NCBI GenBank assembly: GCA_943704415.1
Contig: CALSCO010000972.1
Coordinates: 1-41,266, forward strand
Reading direction: 5' to 3'
Length of the DNA stretch: 41,266 bases
DNA from: Parvularia atlantis
Taxonomy: Eukaryota > Opisthokonta > Rotosphaerida
Position 1 is the stretch's first letter. Each line of letters begins with the position of its first letter. Of this stretch, positions 31,240-40,736 are shown piece by piece. Position numbers and translations under genes: made by a program. The notes below the pieces were generated by a model. That model did no database searches. It had not been told where the DNA came from and saw only the letters and a list, made by a program, of their open reading frames with translations.

Positions 31240-32561
31240 ATGTCGGCGCGCCTCACACCGCTCGTGCTGCCGACGCGGACGGGTGCGCGGCGTGCGGCCG
31301 TGAGTGCCGCGTGCACAGCGGTGTTGACGATGCGCGAGTCGCAGCGACGGCCGACGCCGCAGCCGCCGCGCTCGGCGTCCTGCCCACGCCAAACACGTTC
31401 TTCGACCAGCTCAACGGCGTCACCACGCCCGCGCCTGGCGTGCTGCACACCAGCGGTGGCGGCGGCGGCGGCGGCGCGCTGACGTCGACGGTGAGCGCGC
31501 TGGCGGCGGCGGCGGGTGTCACGCTCGAGGCGAATCCGTTTGGTGCGCGGGACAATGCGCGGACGCGACGCGACAACGGTCTGAGGCCTCCGCGCGCAGA
31601 CAGCGTCTTCTCGGCCGCGACGGGGATTCAACAGCTCGCGATGGGCGCCGAGGTGGCACAGCGCGCCGATCAGCAGCAGCAGGCCGCGGGGCGCATCGGG
31701 AGCCGCACGGGGTCGATGCACCTGCTAACGGCCGCGTCGGAGCTCGAGCTGGCCGTGCACGCGAGTTCCGGTGCGCGCAGCCGCCACTGCGTTCGCGGCG
31801 CAACACTCATGGTGCCGCTGCCGTAGAGTTGGCCGGTGACGCCGCGCTCACGGCCCAGGCGCTGCTGTCGACGCTGCCGACGATCCACGTGCCCCGGCCG
31901 CGCGGGACAGCGGACGCAGCGGGCGCGGCGGGTGCGGCGGGCGCGGCGGGCAAGATCGCGACGCGATCGGCCAGTGGTAAGCGGCGCACCAGCCCGCCCG
32001 CTTCCACCGCCGCCGCCGCCGCGCCGTCGTCGTCCCGGGACAGTGCCAAGACCGACTCGGAGGGTGCGCGCCCACATGCTCCTTGCTCGCCTGCCGAGCC
32101 GCTCACCGTCGCGCAGGCGAGACAAGCAGCGAGGTCGACGAGCGGCGCGAGCGGTTCCTCGCGCGCAACCGCATCGCCGCGCAAAAGTGCCGGCGCAAGC
32201 GCAAGGAGCGCCTCAACGACCTCCACACGGCAACGACCGAGCTGCAGAGGTGCGCCATTGATGCGCAGCGTGTGCACCGTGTTGCCGACGCGCAGCGCAG
32301 AGCGAACGAGATGCTGATCAAGGAGATCTCGTTCCTCAAGGACGAAAACTACTACGTGCGCACGCTGCTGCTCGAACACCGCGACTGCGAGGTGCTCAAG
32401 GTGCGCCCCCGTGTGCTGCGCGTGCCGCTCGTACTCACTATGCCGCGCAGGAGAACGGCATGGCCGAGCTGCTCGACTCGGTCACGCGCCCGTCCCTGCC
32501 CAACGCCATCTCGGCGGCGCAGCTGGCGCCGGTCGTCGCGCGGACGTCGTCGCTCAGCTGA
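31240..32561 (+). CDS. bZIP transcription factor, ATF2/Atf1 type
   Basis: A nuclear DNA-binding protein. Its first exon is short (MSARLTPLVLPT). The middle exons are low in complexity but carry possible regulatory motifs: LGVLPTPNTFFDQLNGVTTP, where TPNTFFDQL resembles a proline-directed kinase site region, a Gly run, and Ser/Thr-Pro or Ala-rich stretches. The DNA-binding region reads DERRERFLARNRIAAQKCRR followed by KRKERLNDL; the Asn, two Ala, Cys and Arg residues (NxxAAxKCR) fit ATF2-type basic regions. The zipper continues across an intron with ISFLKDENYYVRTLLLEHRD and ends CEVL, like ATF2's LLL.HKDC.V. The last exon ends ARTSSLS. Such factors respond to stress MAP kinases in opisthokonts. 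The gene has at least six introns. Confidence 0.85.
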
Positions 32562-32630
32562 GGAGAGAGACACCTGTACGATCACGAACGACAAACTAGC
32601 TTGATGGGGGGAAACCGGCAACAGAGGGCA

Positions 32631-34192
32631 TCACGCGGACAGGCTCATGCGGATGTGGTCGGCCATCTTGAGGTTGTTCTCTTTGGCCAGGCGCATCTGC
32701 TTGAGCGTGCCGAGCGCGGTGGCGCTGTCGCGGTCTTTGCCGATGTTTAGGCCGTGCACCTGCCAGGCCGCGCGCGTGCTTGAGCCACCCCGAGGCCGAC
32801 GGCAACACACACGCACCTCGTTCGACTGCACAATCAGGCAGCCGCTGTCGGTCAGCGCCTTCTTCATCTCGGCGATGCCCTCGTGCGTCACGCCCGCGCA
32901 CGCGTCCTCGACCACTATCGTGCGGAAGCCGTGCTCGGCCGCGTGCAGCGCCGTCGAGCCCACGCACACGTCGTACGCGAGCCCGCACACAAACACCTGT
33001 ACGCGCGCGCACGGCTCAGCCCGCCGTCCCTGCGCCGAGTCCGCGCGCACCGTGTTGATCTGCTTCTCCTGCAGCTGCTTGAGCAGCGACGTCTCCGACA
33101 GCTTGGCGTTGTCCCAAAAGGCCGAGTACGAGTCCACGTCGGTCTTGGTGCCCTTGTGCACCATCACGTCCGTCTGCGCCCCAACATCAGCCAACGCCGC
33201 CTGCGTCGCAGCACGCGCCTCCTCATCCACGATCAGGTCCTCGTGCAGCTCCTCGCCGCGCGTGCCCTGGACGCAGTGGCTAGGCCACAGCTTCTGGTCG
33301 ACCGGCGGCGGGCCGCGCAGGCGCACGATGTCAAACAGCTTGGCGTCCGACGCCTTGACCTAGCCGCGCGCCGGTCTGAGCGGGACGCAGTGCACACGAC
33401 ACGCAGGGCGTGCACCGGCGTGTCGTCCGCGAGCGCGTGCTTGTGCACGTTGCTGTGAAAGGAGCAGTGGTCGGCTGGGTGCGAGTCGAGCGTGAACACG
33501 ACGACGTCAAACTTGTTCTCCTTGCGCAGCTTGTTGATCACCGGCACGACCTTGGCGCCATCCTGCGCGCCGATCCGCACCACCCATTAGACGAAGGCCA
33601 CCGCGCGCACTCGGGCGACACGCACGTCTTTGGCGGGGCAGTTGCGCAGCGCGAGCGAGCCCGAGATAAAGTCGTTCTGCACATCGACGACGATGAGCGC
33701 CGTCTTGGGCTGTGCGTGCGCACGCGTGAGCCATCGAGACCGCGCGACAGCATGCGCGCACGTTGTTGAGCGGCGCGACCCAGCGGTTCCAGCAGTTCAC
33801 AAACTCGCTCGCATCGATCGCGCCTGCGCACGGCGGCGTCAGCGGGCTCCCGGGCGGGGCCACTGGCGCGTCACACCGTCGCTGTTGTCGTCGAGCACGT
33901 CAAAGATATGGTCGACCTGCTCGGCGCTGAGCGGGTACGGCTTGCCCGCGGCGTCGACGAGCAGGTCTGTGATGAACGCGTTGAACTCCTTGCGGTTGAC
34001 GACGCCGTCACCGTTCGTGTCGTACTTCTGCTCACGGCAGTGCATGAGCATCCCCCCCCCCCCCCCCCCCCCCTCGCGCGATCGCGTGCAGCCCGCGCGT
34101 GCCTTGACCGTGCGCCGGACCTGCTCCTCGGTCACGACCGGCGCCTCGCCGCGAAGCTTGTCGAAAAAGTTGACCTGGCGCCGTCCGCGCAT
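32631..34192 (-). CDS. EF-hand nicotinamidase (Naam-like)
   Basis: The enzyme hydrolyses nicotinamide to nicotinate in NAD salvage. The N-terminus MRGRRQVNFFDKLRGEAPVV precedes two calcium-binding loops, KYDTNGDGVVNRKEF and VLDDNSDG + AIDASEF, with the usual Asp/Asn/Glu ligands. The isochorismatase-fold domain follows: ALIVVDVQNDFISGSLAL with the catalytic Asp, the metal site DSHPADHCSFH (Asp, His, His), KLWPSHCVQGTRGEELHEDL, the catalytic Lys in VHKGTKTDVDSYSAFWDN, and the catalytic Cys in VCGLAYDVCVGSTALHAAEH. The protein ends KENNLKMADHIRMSLSA. The same EF-hand plus nicotinamidase order is known from Drosophila Naam. An intron between the N-terminus and the first EF-hand contains a 22-nt homopolymer (34052-34073); its donor is either GTCCGG or a GC site. 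Confidence 0.88.
34052..34073. repeat. C22 homopolymer (G22 in the nicotinamidase gene sense)
   Basis: 22 consecutive C on the plus strand lie between the first exon and the first EF-hand exon of the nicotinamidase gene. If it were translated it would give a Gly run, and any length change would shift the frame, so it is more likely intronic. Confidence 0.9.
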
Positions 34193-34353
34193 CAGTCACG
34201 TTCCCCGACCGTCGCCCACCACGCACCGACGCGCTCGGCGACGACACCGCCGAGCCGCTGCTGCTGCTGCCCGCGCCGTCCGCCGACGAGGCGCCCGCAC
34301 CAGAGCCTGTCACGCAAGTCAATAGGCGTATTCCGGGCGGCTTCCGGGCCACG

Positions 34354-34650
34354 TCAGAGAGACGGCTGCTGCGGGCCGCCCCCCTCCGCGGCCCGTCTGC
34401 GCCGCGCGCGCGCGGGCCGCGGGGCGCGTGAAGGGGGTGGAGGAGAGGGCGGAGGCGGGAGAACGCGGGAGCGGCGCGTGCGGATGAGGGGGACGCGACC
34501 TGAGCGCGAGAGCGGGGGGCGCGCGGGCGCGACGATGGGCGGGGGCACGATGGGCTTGGGCATGAAGAGGGCGACGACGGCGGCGAAGACGGCGACGACG
34601 AGGTGGAACAGGCGGCCGACGAGCGTCTCGTGCTGCACGGCCGGCGGCAT
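34354..34650 (-). CDS. Possible small single-helix membrane protein with proline-rich tail
   Basis: An intronless frame of 98 residues. MPPAVQHETLVGRLFHLVVA is followed by VFAAVVALFMPKPIVPPPIV, giving one membrane helix right after a short N-terminus. The tail is rich in Pro, Arg and Ser (SRSGRVPLIRTRRSRVLP) and ends GGGPQQPSL. The layout (short lumenal start, one helix, basic Pro/Gly-rich tail) recalls selenoprotein K and similar small ER proteins, but no diagnostic motif is seen. The helix followed by a basic tail is the only positive evidence, because long open frames are common in this GC-rich DNA. The upstream region in the same frame is repetitive. Confidence 0.35.
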   Translation of the reverse strand: MPPAVQHETLVGRLFHLVVAVFAAVVALFMPKPIVPPPIVAPARPPLSRSGRVPLIRTRRSRVLPPPPSPPPPSRAPRPARARRRRAAEGGGPQQPSL

Positions 34651-34900
34651 GGTTCGAGCGAGCAACGAAAATGGAGCACGAGTTGCCCTTTGAATGGGCA
34701 AGTGGGCAACAGAACGGTACGCAGTCGAGACGAGCGCGAGTTTGCGAGTGCGTGCGTGCAAGGCGGCAAGACAGCAAGACAGCAAGCAGCGACAACAAGC
34801 AAGCAGTAGCAAGACAGCAAGACAGCAGTAGCAAGACAGCAAGACAGCAGCAACAAAGCAGCAAGCAGCAGCAGCAGCAGCCGAAGCAGCGATCAGCACT

Positions 34901-34936
<36 letters not shown>

Positions 34937-35047
34937 GCACAGGCACCGGCGCCGTGCTCGGGCTCGGGCTCAGGCTTGACTTCACTCGGTGCGCGCTCGG
35001 CTGCGGACGGCTTGGCGGCGACGTACGGCGCGGCCTGAGCGCAGTCG
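34651..35047. repeat. Low-complexity region: AGC/AAGACAGC repeats and A33 tract
   Basis: Between about 34765 and 34882 the plus strand is built of degenerate units such as AGCAAGACAGC and AGCAGCAGC. An A33 homopolymer follows at 34903-34935. On the minus strand this reads GTGCG, T33, GCAG, which looks like an extreme intron end joining the previous gene's acidic segment (PSEVKPEPEPEHGAG) to a Leu/Cys-rich frame. The part at 34936-35047 may therefore be the last coding exon of the neighbouring minus-strand gene. Confidence 0.7.
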
Positions 35048-35728
35048 TCAGCTCGCGCCAACACCGCATCCAAGCTTCACGCGCGCCATGGGGCTGATGG
35101 GCGTGGCGAGGCTGATGGTGTGGCGCTTGAGGCCGGCCGGCGTCGAGGCCGCGCGCGGCAGCGTCCCGTACCACCCTGCGTGGCCACCGCCGCCGGCTGC
35201 GCTCACCTGCGGCGAGCCTGACGAGCGGTACAGCTTCGTGGTCGTCTGCACGGCAAACTTGAACTGGCGCGCCGTGCCGGCGTCGCTGCCGGGCGTGGTG
35301 GACGGGCGCAGACCGATGGGCGTGGCGGGCCCGAAGAGGTCGCGCGCGCCGCTCGTAACGATCGCGGCGGGGCGGATAGGCGTCGTGGGCGCGGCCGGCG
35401 TGGCGGGGACGGCGACGGGCGGCTGGCGCGGCACGCGCGACACGGCGACGCTGTTGGCACGCTGCAGCGGCGGCGCGGGCTCAGCCGGCTTGTTGCCGTC
35501 GTACTTGCTGCGCAGGCGCGCGACGAGGCTGCTCGCGCCGTCCGCGCCGCCGCCGTCGCTCGTGACGATGGCCACGGACGCGCGCGACGCTGCTTTGTTG
35601 ACATTGGCGGTGCCGCCGCCCGCCTTGCCGCCCTCACCGCCGCCGCTGGCCGCACCACCGCGCTCGTACCTGGCGCGCACAGCGCTGATGCCGCCGCCGC
35701 TGCTGCCGCCCGTGCTGCTGCTGGCCAT
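35048..35728 (-). CDS. Low-complexity Ser/Gly/Thr-Pro-rich protein, family unknown
   Basis: The frame from MASSSTGGSSGGGISAVRAR is open for about 226 residues with no intron. Two related short motifs stand out: VRARYERGG near the start and LRSKYDGNK about 50 residues later. Many Thr-Pro or Ser-Pro pairs follow (VAVPATPAAPTTPIRPAA, GPATPIGLRPSTTPGS, RAASTPAGLKR, SLATPISPMARV), and a possible folded strand segment, ARQFKFAVQTTTKLYRSSGS. The many proline-directed sites suggest phosphorylation by cyclin-dependent or MAP kinases. The listed stop is at 35048. An intron near 35043-35090 (GTGAAG...CTCAG, with CTGAC) could instead extend it into AAPYVAAKPSAAERAPSEVK. It is divergent from the old yellow enzyme gene, with 77 nt between start codons. 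Confidence 0.5.
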   Translation of the reverse strand: MASSSTGGSSGGGISAVRARYERGGAASGGGEGGKAGGGTANVNKAASRASVAIVTSDGGGADGASSLVARLRSKYDGNKPAEPAPPLQRANSVAVSRVPRQPPVAVPATPAAPTTPIRPAAIVTSGARDLFGPATPIGLRPSTTPGSDAGTARQFKFAVQTTTKLYRSSGSPQVSAAGGGGHAGWYGTLPRAASTPAGLKRHTISLATPISPMARVKLGCGVGAS

Positions 35729-35805
35729 CGAGCGCGAGCGCGAGTTCGACAAACACGCTGGAACCTCGCTCTGACAAAGGCGACGCAGATCCGTTTCAAG
35801 AGCCA

Positions 35806-37231
35806 ATGTTCCAGCCGCTGGTCCTGGGCGACCTGCCGCCGCTGCGCCACCGCGTCGTGCTCGCGCCGCTGACGCGCCAGCGCTCGCCGCAGACGCTGCC
35901 GGGGTGTGGGATGGGTGCCGCACGCCGCCGCTGTGCCTGACGCGCGCGCACAGCCCGCTGCTCGAGGAGTACTACCGGCAGCGCGCGGTCGGCGGCGGCG
36001 GGCTGCTCGTGACCGAGGCGACGTGCGTGTCGCTGCAGGGCACGGGCGTGCTGCACGTGCCGGGCATCTGGAGCGACGAGCAGGCGCGCCGCTGCTGCAG
36101 GAGACGCGCAGATCGGTGTGCTCAACGTGCGCGTCTCGGGCAGGTCGCGCGCTGGTCCGCGATCGTCCGCGCCGTGCACCGTGAGGGCGGCGTGTTCGTG
36201 TGCCAGCTGTGGCACATGGGTGCGCACCGTCGTCCTCGTCGTCGGCGTGCTGCTGACGGCGCCCGGCGCGCAGGCCGCGTGTCGCACGTGAGCATCCACG
36301 GCATCGAGCCCGTCGCGCCCAGCCCTGTCACGTTCAAGGGCAAGACGCTCTCGCCGCAGAAGCAACTGGTCGCGTACGAGACGCCGCGCGCCCTCGACCG
36401 TGCCGGTATCGCCGACGTCGTGCAGCAGTACGCCACGGCCGCGCGCAACGCGATCAGGGCCGGCTTTGACGGCGTCGAGGTGCACGGCGCGAACGGTGCC
36501 GTATCTCTCGCTGCCTTCTTGCTCTCGTTCTTGCTCAACGCGTGCGCCAGGTTACCTGATTGACCAGTTCCTGAACGACACAAGCAACCTGCGCAGTGCG
36601 TGCGCGCGCCCGTGCTGTGCGCTGGTCGCGCTCACGTTGTGCACGCGCAGCGGACGAGTACGGCGGCTCGGTGGCCAACCGCGCCCGCTTCCTGCTCGAG
36701 GTCGTCGACGCGGTCGCCGCGGCCGTCGGCGGCGCCGGCCGCGTCGGCATCCGTCTCTCGCCCGCGTACACCGGCCAGGGCATGGGCGACAGCGACCCCG
36801 TCGCGACGTGGACGTACGTGCTTGAGCAGCTCAACCCACGCGGGCTCTCGTACGTGCACATGGTTGAGCCGCGCACCAACGGCCTGGTCGACTATCCCGA
36901 CGAGACGCGCGACTTCCGCCCGCTCTGGCGCCGCGTCTACCGCGGACGCATCATCACCGCGGGCGGCTACACGCGTGAGTCGGGCATGGAGGCGATCGAG
37001 CAGGTGCCTTTCGCCCACCCGCCCTTAAACCGCTCACACCGCGTCCACGCGCAGGGTCTCGCCGACGGCGTCGCCTATGGCCGCCTTTTCATCGCCAACC
37101 CTGACCTGCCGCGCCGCTTTGAGCACAACCTGCCGCTCAACCCGTACGACCGCACGACGTTCTACCGCGGTGGCCCGCGCGGCTACATCGACTACCCGTT
37201 CGCGGAGGCGGTGGCCAGCAGTAAGCTGTAA
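35806..37231 (+). CDS. Old yellow enzyme family NADH:flavin oxidoreductase
   Basis: An FMN-dependent ene-reductase with a TIM-barrel fold. The start MFQPLVLGDLPPLRHRVVLA, then PLTRQRS, is the FMN-binding first strand. After an intron come LLEEYYRQRAVGGGGLLVTE, then ATCVSLQG, IVRAVHREGGVFVCQLWHMG, VSIHGIEPVAPSPV, and FDGVEVHGANG with the substrate-binding His-x-x-Asn pair. YLIDQFLND, DEYGGSVANRARFLLEVVDA, VGIRLSPAYTG with the conserved Arg, GRIITAGGYTRESG, and ADGVAYGRLFIANPDLPRRF with the FMN phosphate site follow. The C-terminus YDRTTFYRGGPRGYIDYPF is the family ending. It is closest in pattern to 12-oxophytodienoate reductases and fungal OYEs; the natural substrate is not indicated. It is convergent with the next gene, with 41 nt between stop codons. 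Confidence 0.92.
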
Positions 37232-37272
37232 GTACAAGGGAGGGAAAGCAGAAGAAGAAAACCATACACGGG

Positions 37273-38464
37273 TCAGTGGTCGTCGTCCTCGGTGTCGTAG
37301 TGGCCGTGCATCTCGTCGTCCTCGTCGTACTGGCGGGCCTCTGCGCAGCGCGCGGTGCTCACGTGGTGAGCTCTGGGCTGCGCGCGCCACGGGTCGAGCA
37401 CACGCACCGGTCTTGCGCTGGCGGATGTCGTTGAGCACGAGCGGCACGACACCGTGGTCGTCGTCCATCGCGTGCGCGTCGTGCTCGTGCACGCCGTTAG
37501 TCGAGGCCGCCGCCGCCGCACCCAGCACGGGCATCTCGATGACCTCGGTGCCCGCGCCGTTGCCGACGAGCGGCGCGTTGGAGCTGGTGCTGACGGCGTC
37601 GCCGTCATGGCTGTCGAGCAGCGGGCGCCCACGCTTCTTGGCGGCGCGGCGGGCGCGAGCGCGGGCCTTGCGCAGCTCGAGGTCGTGGACCTCGGTCTTG
37701 TGGATCATGAACGACTGGATGAAGATCTGGACGAGGCCGAGTACGCCGACAAAGACGGCAGGGATGACGAAGCAGAGGTAGTCGAGCTCGACGTACGCGA
37801 CGGTGCCGACGAGGCCGCCGGCCCAGTAGCCGACGAGGAGGGGCACGAGCACCTTGAGCTTCCACAGGTCCGAGCGGGTCTCGGTCAGGAGGTTCTGGCC
37901 GATGATGAGGCCGATGTCGGTGACGGTGCCGGTGACGTGGGTCGTGCGGACGATCGCGCCCGAGTAGCCCGAGGTCAGGCCGTTCTGGAGGCCGCAGGCG
38001 AAGGCGGCGACGACGGGGGCGATGTAGTTCTCGGCGTAGAGGCAGAGCGTCGTTGCGGCGAGGGCGAGCGACTCGAGCAGGAGGGCGGCGCCGTAGCGGC
38101 GGGTGAGGCGGAACTTTGACGAGCGGACGATGATGCCGCAGACGAACGAGCCGAAGAGGAAGCCGAAGAGGATGGTGGTCTCGCGCAGGACGTTGTCCCA
38201 CTTGTTCTGGACCATGGTCACGGCCAGGCGCGTCGTCGTCCCCGTCAGGTGCGACACCGTCGTCGTGAACAGGCCGATCATCGTCGCCGCGTTGATGTAC
38301 CCGGCCACCGCCGACAGCAGCGTCCCGCCGATCACCACCGCCCAGAAGTCGCGCTTCTGCAGGTCGGCCATCGTGTTGGCCACCTTGGCCGGCGCGGCGG
38401 ACGTGCCGGGCGGGGGCGGGGCCATAGGAGGATGTCGAGCTGCTTGCTGCTGCGCGTTCGGCAT
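37273..38464 (-). CDS. DUF1275 (YoaK-type) membrane protein
   Basis: An integral membrane protein of unknown function from a family common in bacteria and fungi. After a Pro/Ala-rich start (MPNAQQQAARHPPMAPPPPG) the core reads FWAVVIGGTLLSAVAGYINA and MIGLFTTTVSHLTGTTTRLA, the family's N-terminal signature (GY.DA......F.....S..TGN). Then follow LFGFLFGSFVCGIIV, an ESLALAATTLCLYAE helix, and CGLQNGLTSGYSGAIVRTTH followed by VTGTVTDIG, the second signature (A.G.QN......G..+RT..+TG..TD+G). The C-terminal helices VLVPLLVGYWAGGLVGTVAY and CFVIPAVFVGVLGLVQIF complete six to seven segments. A long soluble tail (basic, then His/Asp-rich) ends, after one intron, in EARQYDEDDEMHGHYDTED. The tail is an addition to the bacterial form. 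Confidence 0.88.
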
Positions 38465-38690
38465 GCGTGTCAGACTCGTGCTGCGTCGTCGTGCGGGGCG
38501 CAGCGAGGGGCAGCAGCGCGAGCGAGCAGCACGAGCGAGGACGAAGCGCGTGCGGGAACAGGTTCGGAGCGGCAGCCGATCTGCGTCCTAGCCACGCGAC
38601 AGAAATGGCCGCGGAGAGATCGCCCCTAATCGATCGCGCGCCCGCACGTCGTCCGCACGTCGTCCGCAAAATTCGGTACAAAAAAAAAGG

Positions 38691-40736
38691 TCAGACGGCC
38701 ACCGCGTGCGGCAGCGGCGACACGCGGATGTCGCTGTACGGCGCGTCCTGCTGCAGCCGCACGCGGTGCGCCGTCTTGAGCTCGAGCAGCTGGTAAAACA
38801 GACCCGCGGCGGCGCGGCGGTCGCGGCGTGACTGCGCGTACGAGCGCGGGTGTCAGGCAGGCGCGCACGCGAGATGGCGCGCGGCGCCGCACCTCGTCGA
38901 TCAGCAGCTGCTGCACGCTCAGCACGTGCGCGCCCGCCTCAAAGTGCCGCGTCAGCAGCACCGCGATCTGCTCCGTCTGCGCCGTCGACGACTGCACCGG
39001 CGGCGCCTCCTCGGCCGGCTCGGCCATCGGCGCGTTCGGCTCTGCGCACGCGCCAGGTGAGGGCGATCACGACCCTTCCGCGCGCACGCACCCACGGTCG
39101 ACAGGTCAAAGTCCGCGCCGCCAAAGGGGTGGTCCGCGAATGAGACGTCGGCTGTGCCAGGCATGGGCGCGTCGTCAAAGCCGCCGCGGTCGTTGAGCAC
39201 AAAGTGGTCGTCGGCGCGCTCGGGCTCCCTTGCTGGCGGCAGCAGCTGCGGCACCCCGTCGTCCTCGGCCGCGGCGGCGGCGGGCACGGGCACGGGTAGC
39301 TGGTACATCGGCACGGCGCGCCGCTTGACGTACGTGGCTCGCGGCGCGAGCAGCGAGACATCGAGCCACCCGGGCGTGCTGAGCACCGAGGGCGCAGCCT
39401 CGTCCTGCAGTGCGGCGGCCGACGGCGCGGGCCGCAGCAGGTCCTCGGGGTTGTCGAGCCATTGCCGGTACGTCGTCTTCTGCAGCGTGACCGACTCGTC
39501 CACAAACAGCGTCGCCGCCTTGCGCTTGCGCGCGGCCGCCGGCGTGACCTGCAGCGAGGGCGGGCTGCGCGAGGGCAGCGTGAACGCGCGTCCCACACAA
39601 GCGGCTCCACACGCACGCAATCACGGGCACCTCAGCGTCCGGCGGCAGCGTGCGGTCGAGGTCCATCGCGGCGTCGTCGGCGCGGCCGTCCAACGCGAGC
39701 AGGTCCGCGCCGCCGGCCGACATGCGCGGCGGCGTCATCGGCGCCTTGTCGTAGTCCCTGTGTGCGTGTGCACGCGCGTCAGCCGCAGCGGTGCCGCCGT
39801 GCTCGCGCAACGCACATGAACGCGTCAGCAAACATGCGCCCGTCGTACTCGGGCACGGCGTCGCCGTCGCGCGGGACCTCGCGGTCGGCGGGCGCGTCAC
39901 GGCCGACCTCGACCGAGGCCTCGGTGCGGTCCATCGTCTGCCGCGCGCGCCGTCAGCACTACAGCCACCACGCACTGGTGGCGCACCTCGTCCACGTCCG
40001 AGAAGCCAAAGCCGCCGGCCTGGACGGACGAGCGCGCGCGCTGCTGCTGCGTCTGCTGCGTCTGCGAGCGCTCGAGCGAGAGCAGCGAGGGGCGGCCGGC
40101 GAGCGTCGCGGGCGTGAGGTTGAGCAGGAGCGACTTTTCGGCCGGGACGGCGGCGAAGGCGGCGAAGCTGCGGTGGCGTCGTCGTCTGAGCGGGCGTAGT
40201 CCCACAGCGGGGGCTCATCGCACCTCGCCTCGGGCGCCTGGACGCGCAGGAGCACGGCGAGGTCGACGCCCGAGTCGGCGCCGGTCATCGTGATGCTTGA
40301 AAAGGCGGCGACGCGGTGCTCGAGCGGGAGGTCGACGTCGCCCTGGCGGAAAGCCTGTGGCGGGAGGTGCGGTGAGCGGCGAGGGCCGATGGGCAAGGGG
40401 AGGGCAGGCGGCGCACGGTCTTGATGCGGTAGACGGCGTCGCCCGCCTCGACCAGCAGGTACTGCGCCTTGCGCTGGTAGATCTTGACGACGCCGAGCAT
40501 GAGGTGCGACGACAGGCGCAGCGCGAGCTTGTCGGTCGGGTTGAGGATGTCGGCTGCCGCGCGCGTGCGCATCAGACGAGGCGCAGAGGGCAAGGCAAGG
40601 AGAGGGGCGCACCGACGGCGTCGGGGATGCGCGTGTTGACGACCTGGGTCTTGCTCAGCTTGCGGTCCATGTGCGCCGCCAGCCACACGTGCGACAGCGG
40701 GCCCTTGCGCGAGAGTATCTCGCTCGCATAGAACAT
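38691..40736 (-). CDS. RAD21: Cohesin kleisin, RAD21/REC8 family
   Basis: The kleisin closes the cohesin ring by bridging the SMC1 and SMC3 heads. The N-terminal SMC3-binding domain is clear: MFYASEILSRKGPLSHVWLA, then AHMDRKLSKTQVVNTRI, an intron, DILNPTDKLALRLSSHLMLG and VVKIYQRKAQYLLVEAGDAV. The middle is poorly conserved, as usual, with acidic and Ser-rich exons (LVLNDRGGFDDA-type sequence), KRKAATLFVDESVTLQKTTY before RQWLDN, and a Pro-rich stretch. The C-terminal winged helix has TEQIAVLLTRHFEAGAHVLS and, in the last exon, LFYQLLELKTAHRVRLQQDA followed by PYSDIRV, matching the SMC1-binding FYELL.LK......+.Q..PY.DI pattern. RAD21 and REC8 cannot be told apart with certainty by eye. Confidence 0.85.

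Noticed and set aside
34354-34650. Assigning the small membrane protein as selenoprotein K
   Set aside because: The layout is similar, but no DFFW-type family motif is seen and no convincing selenocysteine context or SECIS element could be identified.
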